64,000 nt of DNA from JAYWGN01 sp043778255 (GTDB taxonomy: Bacteria; Bacteroidota; Bacteroidia; Chitinophagales; Chitinophagaceae): NCBI GenBank assembly GCA_043778255.1, contig JAYWGN010000052.1:1-64000 (forward strand), given 5' to 3'. The position numbers and the translations under genes were made by a program. Each line of letters opens with the position of its first letter. The first letter of the stretch is position 1. Shown in pieces: positions 53,143-61,601 of this stretch. Under the pieces are notes generated by a model. The model did not search any database, was not told the DNA's origin, and worked only from the letters and a program-made list of their open reading frames with translations.

Positions 53143-54240
53143 ATGCTAATACAAAAAATATTTATAATAAGTGGCGAAGCAAGTGGCGATTTGCATGGTA
53201 GTAATTTAGTAAAAGAATTATTGCAATTACAGCCTAACTTGCAAGTACAAGGTTGGGGTGGTGCACTTATGCAACAGCAAGGTGTTACTATACTTAAGGA
53301 TTATAAGGAGTTAGCATTTATGGGCTTTGCCGAAGTAATTAAAAATATAGGAACAATTTTAAAAAATTTTAAACTTTGCAAACAACAAATAACAGCATTT
53401 AAGCCCGATATAGTGTTGTTTATTGACTATCCAGGTTTTAACTTACGAATGGCAAAATGGGCAAAGCTACAAGGCTATGCAACACATTACTATATATCGC
53501 CACAAATATGGGCTTGGAAAGAAAAACGTGTATATACTATTAAAAAATATGTAGATAAAATGATGGTTATATTACCCTTTGAAAAAGAGTTTTATAACAA
53601 GTATAATTACAATGTTAGCTACGTTGGGCATCCGTTAACTAATGTAATAAAGCAATATAATACCAACCAAATACTACAATCACCAACACCAATAATAGCC
53701 CTACTACCGGGTAGTAGAAAACAGGAAATTGTAAAAAAATTGCCCATAATGCTTGCCGTTACAAAGCAGTTTGCTAACTATACTTTTATAGTGGCTAAAG
53801 CCCCCAATATTGCTAATGAATTTTATGATACTATGTTAAAAGGTTTTGGTAATGTTAACACAATTACCAACAATACCTATTTGCTACTAAGCAATGCAAC
53901 TGCTGCCTTAGTTACAAGTGGTACTGCTACACTCGAAACTGCTCTGTTTAAAGTGCCTCAAGTAGTGTGTTATAAGGGTAGTGCAGTATCTTACTACATA
54001 GCAAAAAGGCTTATTAAAATAAAGTACATTAGCCTTGTAAACCTTATAATGAATAAGGAAGTGGTACAAGAATTGATACAGGATAACTTTACAGAAACTA
54101 ACCTCACAAATGCATTAACTGAAATATTGAGTGGTACTAAAGTACAACAAATAAAAGTGGATTATTCCAATTTGATAAGCCTACTTAGTAAAGGTAACAA
54201 TGCATCATATAATGCTGCAAAGTTGGTGTTAGGTGTATAA
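53143..54240 (+). CDS. lpxB: Lipid-A-disaccharide synthase
   Basis: 365 residues from ATG 53143; an upstream start at 53107 would add a hydrophobic stretch. Joins UDP-2,3-diacylglucosamine and lipid X in lipid A synthesis at the inner membrane. Motifs: I-I-S-G-E-A-S-G-D-L-H-G near 8-19, G-F-N-L-R-M-A-K, Y-I-S-P-Q-I-W-A-W-K near 118-127, Y-V-G-H-P-L near 162, L-L-P-G-S-R-K-Q-E near 186, and V-T-S-G-T-A-T-L-E-T. Supports lipopolysaccharide in this organism. Confidence 0.95.
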   Translation: MLIQKIFIISGEASGDLHGSNLVKELLQLQPNLQVQGWGGALMQQQGVTILKDYKELAFMGFAEVIKNIGTILKNFKLCKQQITAFKPDIVLFIDYPGFNLRMAKWAKLQGYATHYYISPQIWAWKEKRVYTIKKYVDKMMVILPFEKEFYNKYNYNVSYVGHPLTNVIKQYNTNQILQSPTPIIALLPGSRKQEIVKKLPIMLAVTKQFANYTFIVAKAPNIANEFYDTMLKGFGNVNTITNNTYLLLSNATAALVTSGTATLETALFKVPQVVCYKGSAVSYYIAKRLIKIKYISLVNLIMNKEVVQELIQDNFTETNLTNALTEILSGTKVQQIKVDYSNLISLLSKGNNASYNAAKLVLGV

Positions 54241-54256
54241 AATTTTTTATATCGAA

Positions 54257-54334
54257 ATGAAAAACAATAAAGTTCAATTGCAGCTTTGCCTCATTGTATT
54301 ACTTGCCTGGCTGCCAGTAGTAATTTGTAATTAA
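54257..54334 (+). CDS. Possible 25-residue hydrophobic peptide
   Basis: ATG 54257 to TAA 54332-54334 encodes M-K-N-N-K-V-Q-L-Q-L-C-L-I-V-L-L-A-W-L-P plus five residues, a signal- or single-helix-like peptide, in the gap after lpxB. Only the composition supports it; chance is the main alternative. Confidence 0.2.
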   Translation: MKNNKVQLQLCLIVLLAWLPVVICN

Positions 54335-54367
54335 GTAAATAAATTTTCTTTAATATTATAGGCATAA

Positions 54368-54398
54368 AATAGCCTGTAGTTAAGTGCTACAGGCTATT
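54368..54398. terminator. Bidirectional hairpin between lpxB and lpdA
   Basis: AATAGCCTGTAG (54368-54379) pairs with CTACAGGCTATT (54387-54398), a perfect 12-bp stem with a 7-base loop, between two convergent genes. T-runs on either side are weak. Confidence 0.65.
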
Positions 54399-54425
54399 AT
54401 AAGTATTTGCAATAAGGGTTACAAT

Positions 54426-55829
54426 TTACAAATGTATTGCTTCATCGTAAGCTACTTCTATGGCATCTTTTACAGCTTCACTCATAGTTGGGTGTGGGTG
54501 TATGCTGTTAAGTACTTCTTGGTAAGTAGTTTCAAGTTTTCGGGCTGTTACAGTTTCGGCTATTAATTCGGTTACGTTAGCACCTATCATGTGTGTGCCT
54601 AGCCACTCGCCATACTTGGCATCAAATATTACTTTTACAAACCCTTCGGTAGTACCTGCTGCACTAGCTTTGCCACTAGCACTAAACGGAAATTTACCAA
54701 CTTTAATTTCGTATCCAGCTTCTTTTGCTGCTTTTTCGGTATAGCCTACACTTGCTATTTCGGGTATGCAATAGGTACAACCTGGCACATTATTATAATC
54801 AATTGGTTCTGGTTTGTGAGCATACTTTTGTTCAGTATAAGCAATGTTTTCAATACATATTATAGCTTCTTTACTGGCTACATGGGCAAGTGCTTGGCCT
54901 GGGCTTACATCGCCTATAGCATATATTCCTGCTACATTTGTAGCATAATATTTATCAGTTATTATTTTTCCTTTTTCTACAGTTATGGCATTTTCTTCAA
55001 GCCCTATACCTTCTATATTACTAGCTACACCTACAGCACTAAGTAGTACATCGGCTTCTAATGTAATATTGCCAGTAGCGGTTTTTACAGTAGCTTTTAC
55101 ACCATTGCCACTAGTATCTACACTTAGTACCTCGGCATTAGTCATTATATCAATACCGTTTTTTTTGTAGCTTTTTTCTAACTCCTTGCTTATATCTTCA
55201 TCTTCTACAGGCACTATACGTGGCATAAACTCTACTATTGTAACTTTAGTACCCATAGCATTATATACATAAGCAAACTCCACACCTATAGCACCGCTAC
55301 CTACTACTATCATTGTTTTGGGCTGTGTTGGCAGTGTCATAGCTTCACGGTAACCTATTATTTTTGTACCATCTACAGGCATTGTTGGCAATTGCCTTGC
55401 CCTACCACCTGTTGCTATTATTATATGTTTGGCTTCTACTATTTGCTCCGTACCATCAGCTGCTTTTACAGCTACTTGTCCTTTGCTTTTTACTTTGCCA
55501 TGCCCCATTATTACATCAATTTTATTTTTCCTCATCAAAAACTGTACACCCTTGCTCATTTTGTCAGCTACGCCACGGCTACGGCCAATTACTTTATCAA
55601 AGTGGTGTGTGCCAGTTGCCTCCAAACCGTAATCGGCAGCATGCTTTATGTACTCATACACTTGTGCACTTTTTATTAATGCTTTTGTGGGTATGCAACC
55701 CCAATTTAAACAAACGCCACCCAAACTTTCCTTTTCTATAACTGCTACTTTAAATCCTAATTGTGCTGCTCTTATAGCTGCTACATAACCACCAGGTCCG
55801 CTACCAATTACTGCTATATCGTATGCCAT
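54426..55829 (-). CDS. lpdA: Dihydrolipoyl dehydrogenase (E3)
   Basis: 467 residues from ATG 55829. FAD enzyme that reoxidises the dihydrolipoyl groups of 2-oxo acid dehydrogenase complexes. N-terminal G-S-G-P-G-G-Y-V-A-A, redox centre G-G-V-C-L-N-W-G-C-I-P (Cys40, Cys45), NAD loop V-V-G-S-G-A-I-G-V-E-F, and the C-terminal H-P-H-P-T-M-S-E with the active-site His. Start is favoured by a -7 motif just upstream. odhB lies 750 bp away on the opposite strand, so the two may serve the same complex. Confidence 0.97.
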   Translation of the reverse strand: MAYDIAVIGSGPGGYVAAIRAAQLGFKVAVIEKESLGGVCLNWGCIPTKALIKSAQVYEYIKHAADYGLEATGTHHFDKVIGRSRGVADKMSKGVQFLMRKNKIDVIMGHGKVKSKGQVAVKAADGTEQIVEAKHIIIATGGRARQLPTMPVDGTKIIGYREAMTLPTQPKTMIVVGSGAIGVEFAYVYNAMGTKVTIVEFMPRIVPVEDEDISKELEKSYKKNGIDIMTNAEVLSVDTSGNGVKATVKTATGNITLEADVLLSAVGVASNIEGIGLEENAITVEKGKIITDKYYATNVAGIYAIGDVSPGQALAHVASKEAIICIENIAYTEQKYAHKPEPIDYNNVPGCTYCIPEIASVGYTEKAAKEAGYEIKVGKFPFSASGKASAAGTTEGFVKVIFDAKYGEWLGTHMIGANVTELIAETVTARKLETTYQEVLNSIHPHPTMSEAVKDAIEVAYDEAIHL

Positions 55830-55844
55830 ATTTATTTGTTTTTG

Positions 55845-55852
55845 CAAAAGTA
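55845..55852 (-). promoter_or_regulatory. -7 promoter motif upstream of lpdA
   Basis: Minus-strand TACTTTTG fits TAnnTTTG, 16 bases before ATG 55829. Favors that start over an ATG 18 bases upstream. Confidence 0.4.
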
Positions 55853-55914
55853 CTTATATTTTTCTATTGGCAATTATTAGGGTTTAAAAAATTATAGCTT
55901 ACACTCCAATAGCC

Positions 55915-56334
55915 TTATACTTTCCCCTTTTTACGTTTGGTTGTAGTGCTCTTCTGTTCCATTTTTTTTATCAATTCTTCGGGTGTTTTTAAGGGTTCGT
56001 TATCGGGTTTCTTTTTTATATATAGGTAAATGCTTTTGCTAGTATTTTTATTTGCCTTAAGGGTAATAGTAATTGCTACTTTTTCGGCAGTACAATTAAG
56101 TGGCAGTATTAAGCAATTACGTTCAAATGTACCAACTGTACTTGTAAATATAAGTTCGTTACTATTTAAGGGTAAATATTTACCCGTATTATACTTGGCA
56201 TCTACATTTATATAATTATACGTTCCTTTTTTGAGGCTATCGGTATATAAGTTAAAGTACAAGCTATCAATTGTTTGAGCTTTAGCCAAGTAAAAAGCAA
56301 TAATGAAACCGAACAGAAGTATATTTTTTTTCAA
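55915..56334 (-). CDS. Exported protein of unknown function
   Basis: About 139 residues if started at TTG 56334, which gives a good signal peptide (K-K-N-I-L-L-F-G-F-I-I-A-F-Y-L-A-K-A-Q). Earlier in-frame starts to 56436 place an unlikely non-signal region first. Mature part has D-S-L-Y-F-N-L-Y-T-D-S-L-K-K-G-T-Y-N-Y-I-N-V-D, then a beta-rich region and a basic C-terminus (T-T-K-R-K-K-G-K-V). The non-ATG start is an inference. No family recognised. Confidence 0.6.
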   Translation of the reverse strand: MKKNILLFGFIIAFYLAKAQTIDSLYFNLYTDSLKKGTYNYINVDAKYNTGKYLPLNSNELIFTSTVGTFERNCLILPLNCTAEKVAITITLKANKNTSKSIYLYIKKKPDNEPLKTPEELIKKMEQKSTTTKRKKGKV

Positions 56335-56558
56335 AATAATAATGTTTATAACAGTTATACTAAAGGTATGCCAATATAATAATTTTGAATATTTAATTGT
56401 TAACGTTACATTAAAAATTAATAAAGTGCTAAGCAAAATAAATTAAAAAATTGCATAACCAATTTATACATTTTGCTAACATCTAAACTACTGAAATCAA
56501 AAATTCCTGTACCATTTAATGGTGCAAAATTGTTACTTATATATTGTTAATAGTTATT

Positions 56559-56566
56559 TACCTTTG
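56559..56566 (+). promoter_or_regulatory. -7 promoter motif upstream of odhB
   Basis: TACCTTTG fits TAnnTTTG, 21 bases before ATG 56587. A TTG at 56530-56532 is 26 bases upstream, longer than the usual 17-23. Confidence 0.4.
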
Positions 56567-56586
56567 GTAAAATAAATTGTATTGCA

Positions 56587-57807
56587 ATGGCTTTAGAAAT
56601 AAAAGTACCTACCGTAGGCGAAAGTATAAGTGAAGTAACTTTGGTAAAATGGCTTAAAAAAACTGGTGATTGGGTAAACCGAGACGAAATAATTGCCGAA
56701 TTAGAAAGTGAAAAAGCAACCTTTGAAATAAATGCTGAACAAGCTGGGGTACTCACTACAATTGCCAACCTTAACGATACTTTGCATATTGGCGATGTAG
56801 TATGTAGTATAGATACCGATGCACAAAAGCCAGAAAGTGAAGCAGCCGAAACACCACAAGTAGTAGCAACAACAGCACCTGCCAAAGTGGAAACTGCACC
56901 ACAGCCAACACCACCTGCACCCGATGTAAAAGCAACACCACTAGCTACCGTAATAATAGCCGATAAAAAAGTAGATACCACAACAATAACACCAAGTGGA
57001 AGCAATGGTAAAATAATAAAAGACGATGTATTGCTTGCCTTGCAAAACCCAGGCATACAGCCCGGTACAGTGTTGAACAACCGTTCCGAAAATGCAGAGC
57101 GAATGAGTAACCTTCGCAAAACAATAAGCCGACGATTGGTAGAAGCTAAAAATACAACTGCAATGCTCACCACATTTAACGAAGTGGATATGAGTGCCAT
57201 AATGGACATTAGAACTAAAAATAAAGATAAATTTAAAGAGCTACACGGCGTTAACTTGGGCTTTATGAGTTTCTTTACAAAGGCTTGTACTTACGCCTTA
57301 CAAGAGTGGCCAAGTGTAAATGCTTATATTGATGGCGAAAATATATTGTACCACCAGTATTGTGATATATCTATTGCAGTATCGGCTCCTAAGGGTTTGG
57401 TAGTACCCGTTATACGTAATGCCGAAAGCCTTACTATGGCAGGTATAGAAAAAGCAGTGGTAGCCTTAGCCACCAAAGCTAGAGATAATAAATTGACAAT
57501 GGAGGAGATGACCGGCGGTACATTTACCATTACTAATGGTGGTGTATTTGGCAGCTTATTAAGTACACCTATAATTAATATACCACAAAGTGCCATACTA
57601 GGTATGCACAAAATACAAGAACGACCAATGGCCATAAACGGGCAAGTAGTTATAAAGCCAATGATGTACTTAGCACTTAGTTACGATCATCGTATAATTG
57701 ATGGCAGGGAGAGTGTAGGCTTTTTGGTAAGGGTAAAAGAATTGTTAGAGAACCCCGATTTGCTTTTGTTTGGCAAAGACCCTGTGAAAGCATTATTAGG
57801 ACTATAA
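56587..57807 (+). CDS. odhB: Dihydrolipoyllysine-residue succinyltransferase (2-oxoglutarate dehydrogenase E2)
   Basis: 406 residues. Lipoyl domain at the N-terminus (lipoyl Lys43 in E-S-E-K-A), a Pro/Ala/Thr-rich linker (about 80-130), a peripheral-subunit-binding domain (about 130-160, G-S-N-G-K-I-I-K-D-D-V), and the catalytic domain with S-Y-D-H-R-I-I-D-G near 365-373 (catalytic His368, Asp372). It completes the oxoglutarate complex with E1 and lpdA; sucA is not in the window. Its promoter is divergent from the exported-protein gene. Confidence 0.94.
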   Translation: MALEIKVPTVGESISEVTLVKWLKKTGDWVNRDEIIAELESEKATFEINAEQAGVLTTIANLNDTLHIGDVVCSIDTDAQKPESEAAETPQVVATTAPAKVETAPQPTPPAPDVKATPLATVIIADKKVDTTTITPSGSNGKIIKDDVLLALQNPGIQPGTVLNNRSENAERMSNLRKTISRRLVEAKNTTAMLTTFNEVDMSAIMDIRTKNKDKFKELHGVNLGFMSFFTKACTYALQEWPSVNAYIDGENILYHQYCDISIAVSAPKGLVVPVIRNAESLTMAGIEKAVVALATKARDNKLTMEEMTGGTFTITNGGVFGSLLSTPIINIPQSAILGMHKIQERPMAINGQVVIKPMMYLALSYDHRIIDGRESVGFLVRVKELLENPDLLLFGKDPVKALLGL

Positions 57808-57824
57808 CTTAATTATTAATTATT

Positions 57825-58994
57825 TTGTACTCCTACTCCTACCTAACCACGGCCACAGCTATTGTTGAAATGTATAATGGCGAAGTGCCTTTGGCTATAC
57901 ATTTAAAAAGCTACTTTAAACTCAATAAAAAATTTGGTAGTAAAGATAGAAAATATATAGCACAGCTTTGCTACAGCTACTACCGTACGGGTAATTTATT
58001 TAAAAAAAATAATTTAGGCGAAGCCATAACCAACAGTTTATTTTTATGTTCGGCTTCGCCAAATGCTTTGCTAGAGGGACTTAGCAATACACTCAACTCA
58101 CAATCACAATTACCCATTATAGAAAAATTAGCTTTGGTTAGTTCCGATAGCTTACAAAAAATATTTCCTTTGTTAGCAGAAGTTACTACCGAAATTGATC
58201 AAACCAATTTTTTACAAAATCAATTGCAGCAGCCTAATTTGTATATTAGGCTAAGGCCCAAATATTTGGCTCAGGGCTTATTAATATTGCAAAAACTTAA
58301 CATTACTTACACCATTATAGACCCTTACACTATACAACTACCCAACGGATTTAAAGTGGCCGAACACTTTGTACTCGATAAGGAAGTAGTGGTACAAGAT
58401 TATGCTTCGCAAAAAGTATTAGATAGTTTATTGGCTACAATGCAACCTAACATGTACTACAAAGTATGGGATTGCTGTGCAGCAAGTGGTGGCAAAAGTA
58501 TATTATTACACGATTTGTACAAAGGCAAACTCGATATGTTTGTAACCGATGTACGAGAAAGCATATTAGAAAATTTGGAAAAAAGATTTATAGCAGCCCG
58601 TATTACTAATTACAAACTAGCTGCTGTAAACCTTTACAAGAAAGCCTTACAAACCGATGATGAATTTAATATAATTATATGCGATGCTCCATGTAGTGGT
58701 AGTGGTACTTGGTGTCGTACACCTGAGCAAATACGAAATTTTAAAATAAAAGAGTTAGCTAACTATACTACCACACAAAAAAACATAGCTACCAATGCTG
58801 CCAAAAGCTTACAAACCAATGGCTACTTTGTGTATATAACTTGTAGTGTATTTGTACAGGAAAATGAAATGGTAGTAACACATGTAATAAATAATACTAC
58901 TTTAACATTACTACACCAACAATATATACATGGCTACAATCACCATGCCGATACTATGTATATTGCCCTGCTACAAAGGGTTGTAGCTGTGTAA
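57825..58994 (+). CDS. RsmB-like RNA (cytosine-C5) methyltransferase
   Basis: 389 residues beginning at TTG 57825; a later ATG (57870) would cut into the conserved N-terminal L-T-T-A-T-A-I-V-E-M region. NOL1/NOP2/Sun family: SAM site W-D-C-C-A-A-S-G-G-K-S near 215-225, D-A-P-C-S-G-S-G-T-W with Cys290, and I-T-C-S-V-F with Cys340, the two catalytic Cys. It makes m5C in rRNA (RsmB type) or tRNA. It lies 17 bp after odhB, possibly on the same transcript. Confidence 0.88.
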   Translation: MYSYSYLTTATAIVEMYNGEVPLAIHLKSYFKLNKKFGSKDRKYIAQLCYSYYRTGNLFKKNNLGEAITNSLFLCSASPNALLEGLSNTLNSQSQLPIIEKLALVSSDSLQKIFPLLAEVTTEIDQTNFLQNQLQQPNLYIRLRPKYLAQGLLILQKLNITYTIIDPYTIQLPNGFKVAEHFVLDKEVVVQDYASQKVLDSLLATMQPNMYYKVWDCCAASGGKSILLHDLYKGKLDMFVTDVRESILENLEKRFIAARITNYKLAAVNLYKKALQTDDEFNIIICDAPCSGSGTWCRTPEQIRNFKIKELANYTTTQKNIATNAAKSLQTNGYFVYITCSVFVQENEMVVTHVINNTTLTLLHQQYIHGYNHHADTMYIALLQRVVAV

Positions 58995-59007
58995 TTATTT
59001 TTTTTAT

Positions 59008-60003
59008 TTATAAGCTGCACAAAAATTGCATAGTATCAACACCATCGGCGTATTGTGTTATTAATGGTATTTGGGCTTGCCCAAATGGTATATATTGAGT
59101 ACCTACTATACATTGCACAGCAGGGTTATTTTGTATGGTTATTTCGCAGTCCGTTATGCTTTTATAATAACTATAATTCACCTGACTTATGGGCGAAAAT
59201 ATTTGTTCACTCTCAATAAGAAGGGTAGTTTCGTTAGTCATATAATATGCCTTGTTAAGTATATGTATGGCTAAGTTATAATCGTAATTATTTTTGTATT
59301 TATTATGATGGCTCATATAGTCATACTTTTTAAATGCAGTAAGTAGCGGTACAAAATTGTATGCTTCGGGTACGTATATATGTGTAACATTACGGCAACC
59401 AAGGCCAAAGTATAAATGAGTATCATCGGCAAGTAAAGCCAACTCCTGTTCCGTTTCATTACCTGTAAGTACGGCAACCGATGTTTTATTTTTTCTAATA
59501 ATATTGGGGTATTTGCCAAAGTATTGGTCAAAGTATCGGGCTGTATTGCTACTGCCAGTGGCTATATAAGCATCGCAATTTTTCAACATTTCGGCTGTTT
59601 GTACCAATGTATTTACTTCAATATCCCATTGTTGCATTTGTGCTATAAGGTGGGCTAGTAGTACATTATCTTTTTCGGAGTATTTAATTACTTGAGTATG
59701 TCCACTTATAAAGCAACACATAAAATCATGAAAGCCAACCATGGTAATATTGCCAGCCATTACTACACCAATTTTTTTTGAGTTACTACTATTTTCAATA
59801 CTATAATTTTGTACAAATTGCTCCAATATATTTTTTTGTAAAAAATTATTTGCAATATTATTACAAGCAATATCTATAAATTCGGGAGTAAACCATCCAT
59901 TTTTTTGCGAAGCATAAAGCTTAACCTCTTGCCACTCGGTTGTATTGGATTGTATGTAATTGCCTAGTTGGCAAAGCAATTGTATTCGTTGGGTTAGTTG
60001 CAT
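59008..60003 (-). CDS. Acyl-CoA reductase, LuxC-like
   Basis: 331 residues. Two-domain aldehyde dehydrogenase-like fold with G-N-I-T-M-V-G-F-H-D-F near 85-95, A-T-G-S-S-N-T-A-R-Y near 148-157, and the catalytic Cys in G-L-G-C-R-N-V-T (Cys203). LuxC proteins reduce acyl-CoA or acyl-protein to aldehyde; Bacteroidota members are not linked to luminescence. Divergent from a ferredoxin gene by 95 bp. Substrate unknown. Confidence 0.85.
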   Translation of the reverse strand: MQLTQRIQLLCQLGNYIQSNTTEWQEVKLYASQKNGWFTPEFIDIACNNIANNFLQKNILEQFVQNYSIENSSNSKKIGVVMAGNITMVGFHDFMCCFISGHTQVIKYSEKDNVLLAHLIAQMQQWDIEVNTLVQTAEMLKNCDAYIATGSSNTARYFDQYFGKYPNIIRKNKTSVAVLTGNETEQELALLADDTHLYFGLGCRNVTHIYVPEAYNFVPLLTAFKKYDYMSHHNKYKNNYDYNLAIHILNKAYYMTNETTLLIESEQIFSPISQVNYSYYKSITDCEITIQNNPAVQCIVGTQYIPFGQAQIPLITQYADGVDTMQFLCSL

Positions 60004-60035
60004 AAAAAAAACAGGGTTGTAATGCTAAATAAACT

Positions 60036-60043
60036 TATTTTTG
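60036..60043 (+). promoter_or_regulatory. Promoter of the ferredoxin gene
   Basis: TATTTTTG fits the -7 consensus, with TTG at 60017-60019, 16 bases upstream, close to the expected -33 position. ATG is at 60099. Confidence 0.5.
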
Positions 60044-60048
60044 CAATG

Positions 60049-60056
60049 CAAACTTA
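60049..60056 (-). promoter_or_regulatory. -7 promoter motif of the LuxC-like gene
   Basis: Minus-strand TAAGTTTG fits TAnnTTTG, 46 bases before ATG 60003. It lies next to the divergent ferredoxin promoter. Confidence 0.4.
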
Positions 60057-60098
60057 GGTATGAGTTTACGTATTAACTAATTTTTAATATTATAATAT

Positions 60099-60446
60099 AT
60101 GGCTATTAAAATAACCGATGAGTGTATTAACTGTGGGGCTTGTGAGCCCGAATGCCCTAACAATGCAATATACGAGGGTGGAGTAGAGTGGGCAGTGGCC
60201 GACGGTACTTCGGTAAAAGGAATATTTGCATTAATGAACGGTACTATGGTGGAGTCAAATGCCAAAAACAAACAAATAAGCGACGATACTTACTACATAA
60301 CAGCTAACAAATGTACGGAGTGTCAGGGCTTTCATGAGGAGCCACAATGTGCTGCAGTATGCCCTGTTGATTGTTGTGTACCTGACGAATTGTACAAAGA
60401 AACAGTAGAAGAATTATTAGCAAAAAAAGAAAAATTACATTTGTAA
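60099..60446 (+). CDS. 2[4Fe-4S] ferredoxin
   Basis: 115 residues. Two cluster motifs: C-I-N-C-G-A-C-E-P-E-C-P near 9-20 and C-T-E-C-Q-G-F-H-E-E-P-Q-C-A-A-V-C-P near 72-89, the second with the long eight-residue spacer (CX2CX8CX3CP) of Allochromatium-type ferredoxins. An insertion of about 45 residues separates them. Soluble electron carrier with low potential clusters; the divergent LuxC-like reductase may be a partner (inference). Confidence 0.93.
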   Translation: MAIKITDECINCGACEPECPNNAIYEGGVEWAVADGTSVKGIFALMNGTMVESNAKNKQISDDTYYITANKCTECQGFHEEPQCAAVCPVDCCVPDELYKETVEELLAKKEKLHL

Positions 60447-60544
60447 TACATTTACACAATAATAATTAATCAACTTACGTTATAGTAACAAATGCGGTTA
60501 TTCTCATTTCCGTGTTTAGTTTCTATTTGTTTATAAAAGTTTAG

Positions 60545-60571
60545 TGGAGGCTCTTAAGCCTCCATTTTTTT
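60545..60571 (+). terminator. Intrinsic terminator of the ferredoxin gene
   Basis: TGGAGGCT (60545-60552), loop CTTA, AGCCTCCA (60557-60564), then a T-run that also forms part of the fmt stop codon. Confidence 0.85.
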
Positions 60572-61511
60572 ATGTGGTAGCGGGTACTTTATAACCTCTC
60601 AAAAAGTCAGCAATTTGCATTCTTTTTTTACCTTCTAACTGTACATCAGTACAAAGTATATAGCCATTATTAGTTGCAAACTTTAGGTAGGTTTTGTTAT
60701 CAGTTATAACTGTAGCTGCTTGGTTAGGGTGTTTTATTATTTCGGCTTCGCCAAAATATATCTTAAATTTTTTGTTTGCTAGTGTAGTATATGCAGTAGG
60801 GTAGGGCGACAAACCTCTTATAAAATTGTAAATAATTTCGCTACTTTGCTCCCAATTAATAGCACAGGTTTCGGTGTGTAGCTTAGGTGCATGTTTGTTT
60901 TCAATACTTTGTAGTTGTGGTATTTCTATTATTGTACCTGTAGCCACTTTCTCTAATGTTTTTATAAGTAAGGTAGCACCAACATACATCATTTTGTCAT
61001 GTACTATACCTGTGGTATCAGTAGGTGCAATTTCTATTATTTGTTGGTCAAGTATATTGCCTGTATCTATTTCGTGTTGCAGTTTAAATGTGGTAACTCC
61101 AGTTTGGCTTTCGCCATTAATTACAGCCCAATGTATTGGTGCAGCCCCACGGTAATTGGGCAATAATGAACCGTGTACATTTATAGTGCCTAACGGTGGC
61201 ATACTCCACACTATTACTGGCAACATTCTAAAGGCTACCACTATTTGTATATCAGCTTGTAGGGTTTGTAAGGCTTGTATAAATGTTTCATCTTTTAACT
61301 TAAAAGGTTGCAATACTGTAATGTGTTGGCTTATGGCATATTGTTTTACGGCACTTTGTTGTAGCTGTAAGCCTCTACCAGCTTGCTTATCGGGTGCAGT
61401 TACTACAGCCACTATAGTACAACCATACTCCACCAATGCTTGTAAACTTGCCACTGCAAATTCGGGTGTACCCATAAATATGATTCGTAAATCAGTAAGT
61501 TTTTTTTGCAT
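60570..61511 (-). CDS. fmt: Methionyl-tRNA formyltransferase
   Basis: 313 residues. Formylates initiator Met-tRNA for bacterial initiation. Motifs: I-I-F-M-G-T-P-E-F-A-V-A near 10-21, N-V-H-G-S-L-L-P-N-Y-R-G-A-A-P-I near 111-126, and G-V-T-T-F-K-L-Q-H-E-I-D-T-G near 137-150. The C-terminal domain that binds tRNA is intact. A TACCTTTG -7 motif and a decamer array lie just upstream. Normal length. Confidence 0.95.
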   Translation of the reverse strand: MQKKLTDLRIIFMGTPEFAVASLQALVEYGCTIVAVVTAPDKQAGRGLQLQQSAVKQYAISQHITVLQPFKLKDETFIQALQTLQADIQIVVAFRMLPVIVWSMPPLGTINVHGSLLPNYRGAAPIHWAVINGESQTGVTTFKLQHEIDTGNILDQQIIEIAPTDTTGIVHDKMMYVGATLLIKTLEKVATGTIIEIPQLQSIENKHAPKLHTETCAINWEQSSEIIYNFIRGLSPYPTAYTTLANKKFKIYFGEAEIIKHPNQAATVITDNKTYLKFATNNGYILCTDVQLEGKKRMQIADFLRGYKVPATT

Positions 61512-61532
61512 TTAGTTTCTATATTTTTTTTA

Positions 61533-61540
61533 CAAAGGTA
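61533..61540 (-). promoter_or_regulatory. -7 promoter motif upstream of fmt
   Basis: Minus-strand TACCTTTG fits TAnnTTTG, 22 bases before ATG 61511. The decamer array directly upstream supplies several TTTG/TTGAC units, so a -33-like element lies inside the array. Confidence 0.45.
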
Positions 61541-61543
61541 GAG

Positions 61544-61601
61544 AAAAGAGTCAGAGGAGTCAAATGAGTCAAAAGAGTCAAATGAGTCAAAGGGGTTAAA
61601 G
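61544..61601 (-). repeat. Decamer array upstream of fmt, TTTGACTCAT units
   Basis: On the minus strand the units read TTTGACTCAT / TTTGACTCTT, about five tandem copies of 10 bp. The unit is the same as that upstream of pth (20929-20994). It lies between the end of the phosphopantetheinyl-transferase gene and the fmt promoter. The translated form in one frame gives D-S-F repeats; I do not regard it as coding. Confidence 0.85.

Noticed and set aside
55364..55741. Overlapping ORFs opposite lpdA
   Set aside because: Antisense to a conserved gene, Leu/His/Tyr-rich, and without homology signals.
56547..57209. A 220-codon ORF opposite odhB
   Set aside because: It lies wholly within and opposite a clear E2 gene and has a low-complexity Ser/Val/Thr composition without a recognisable domain.
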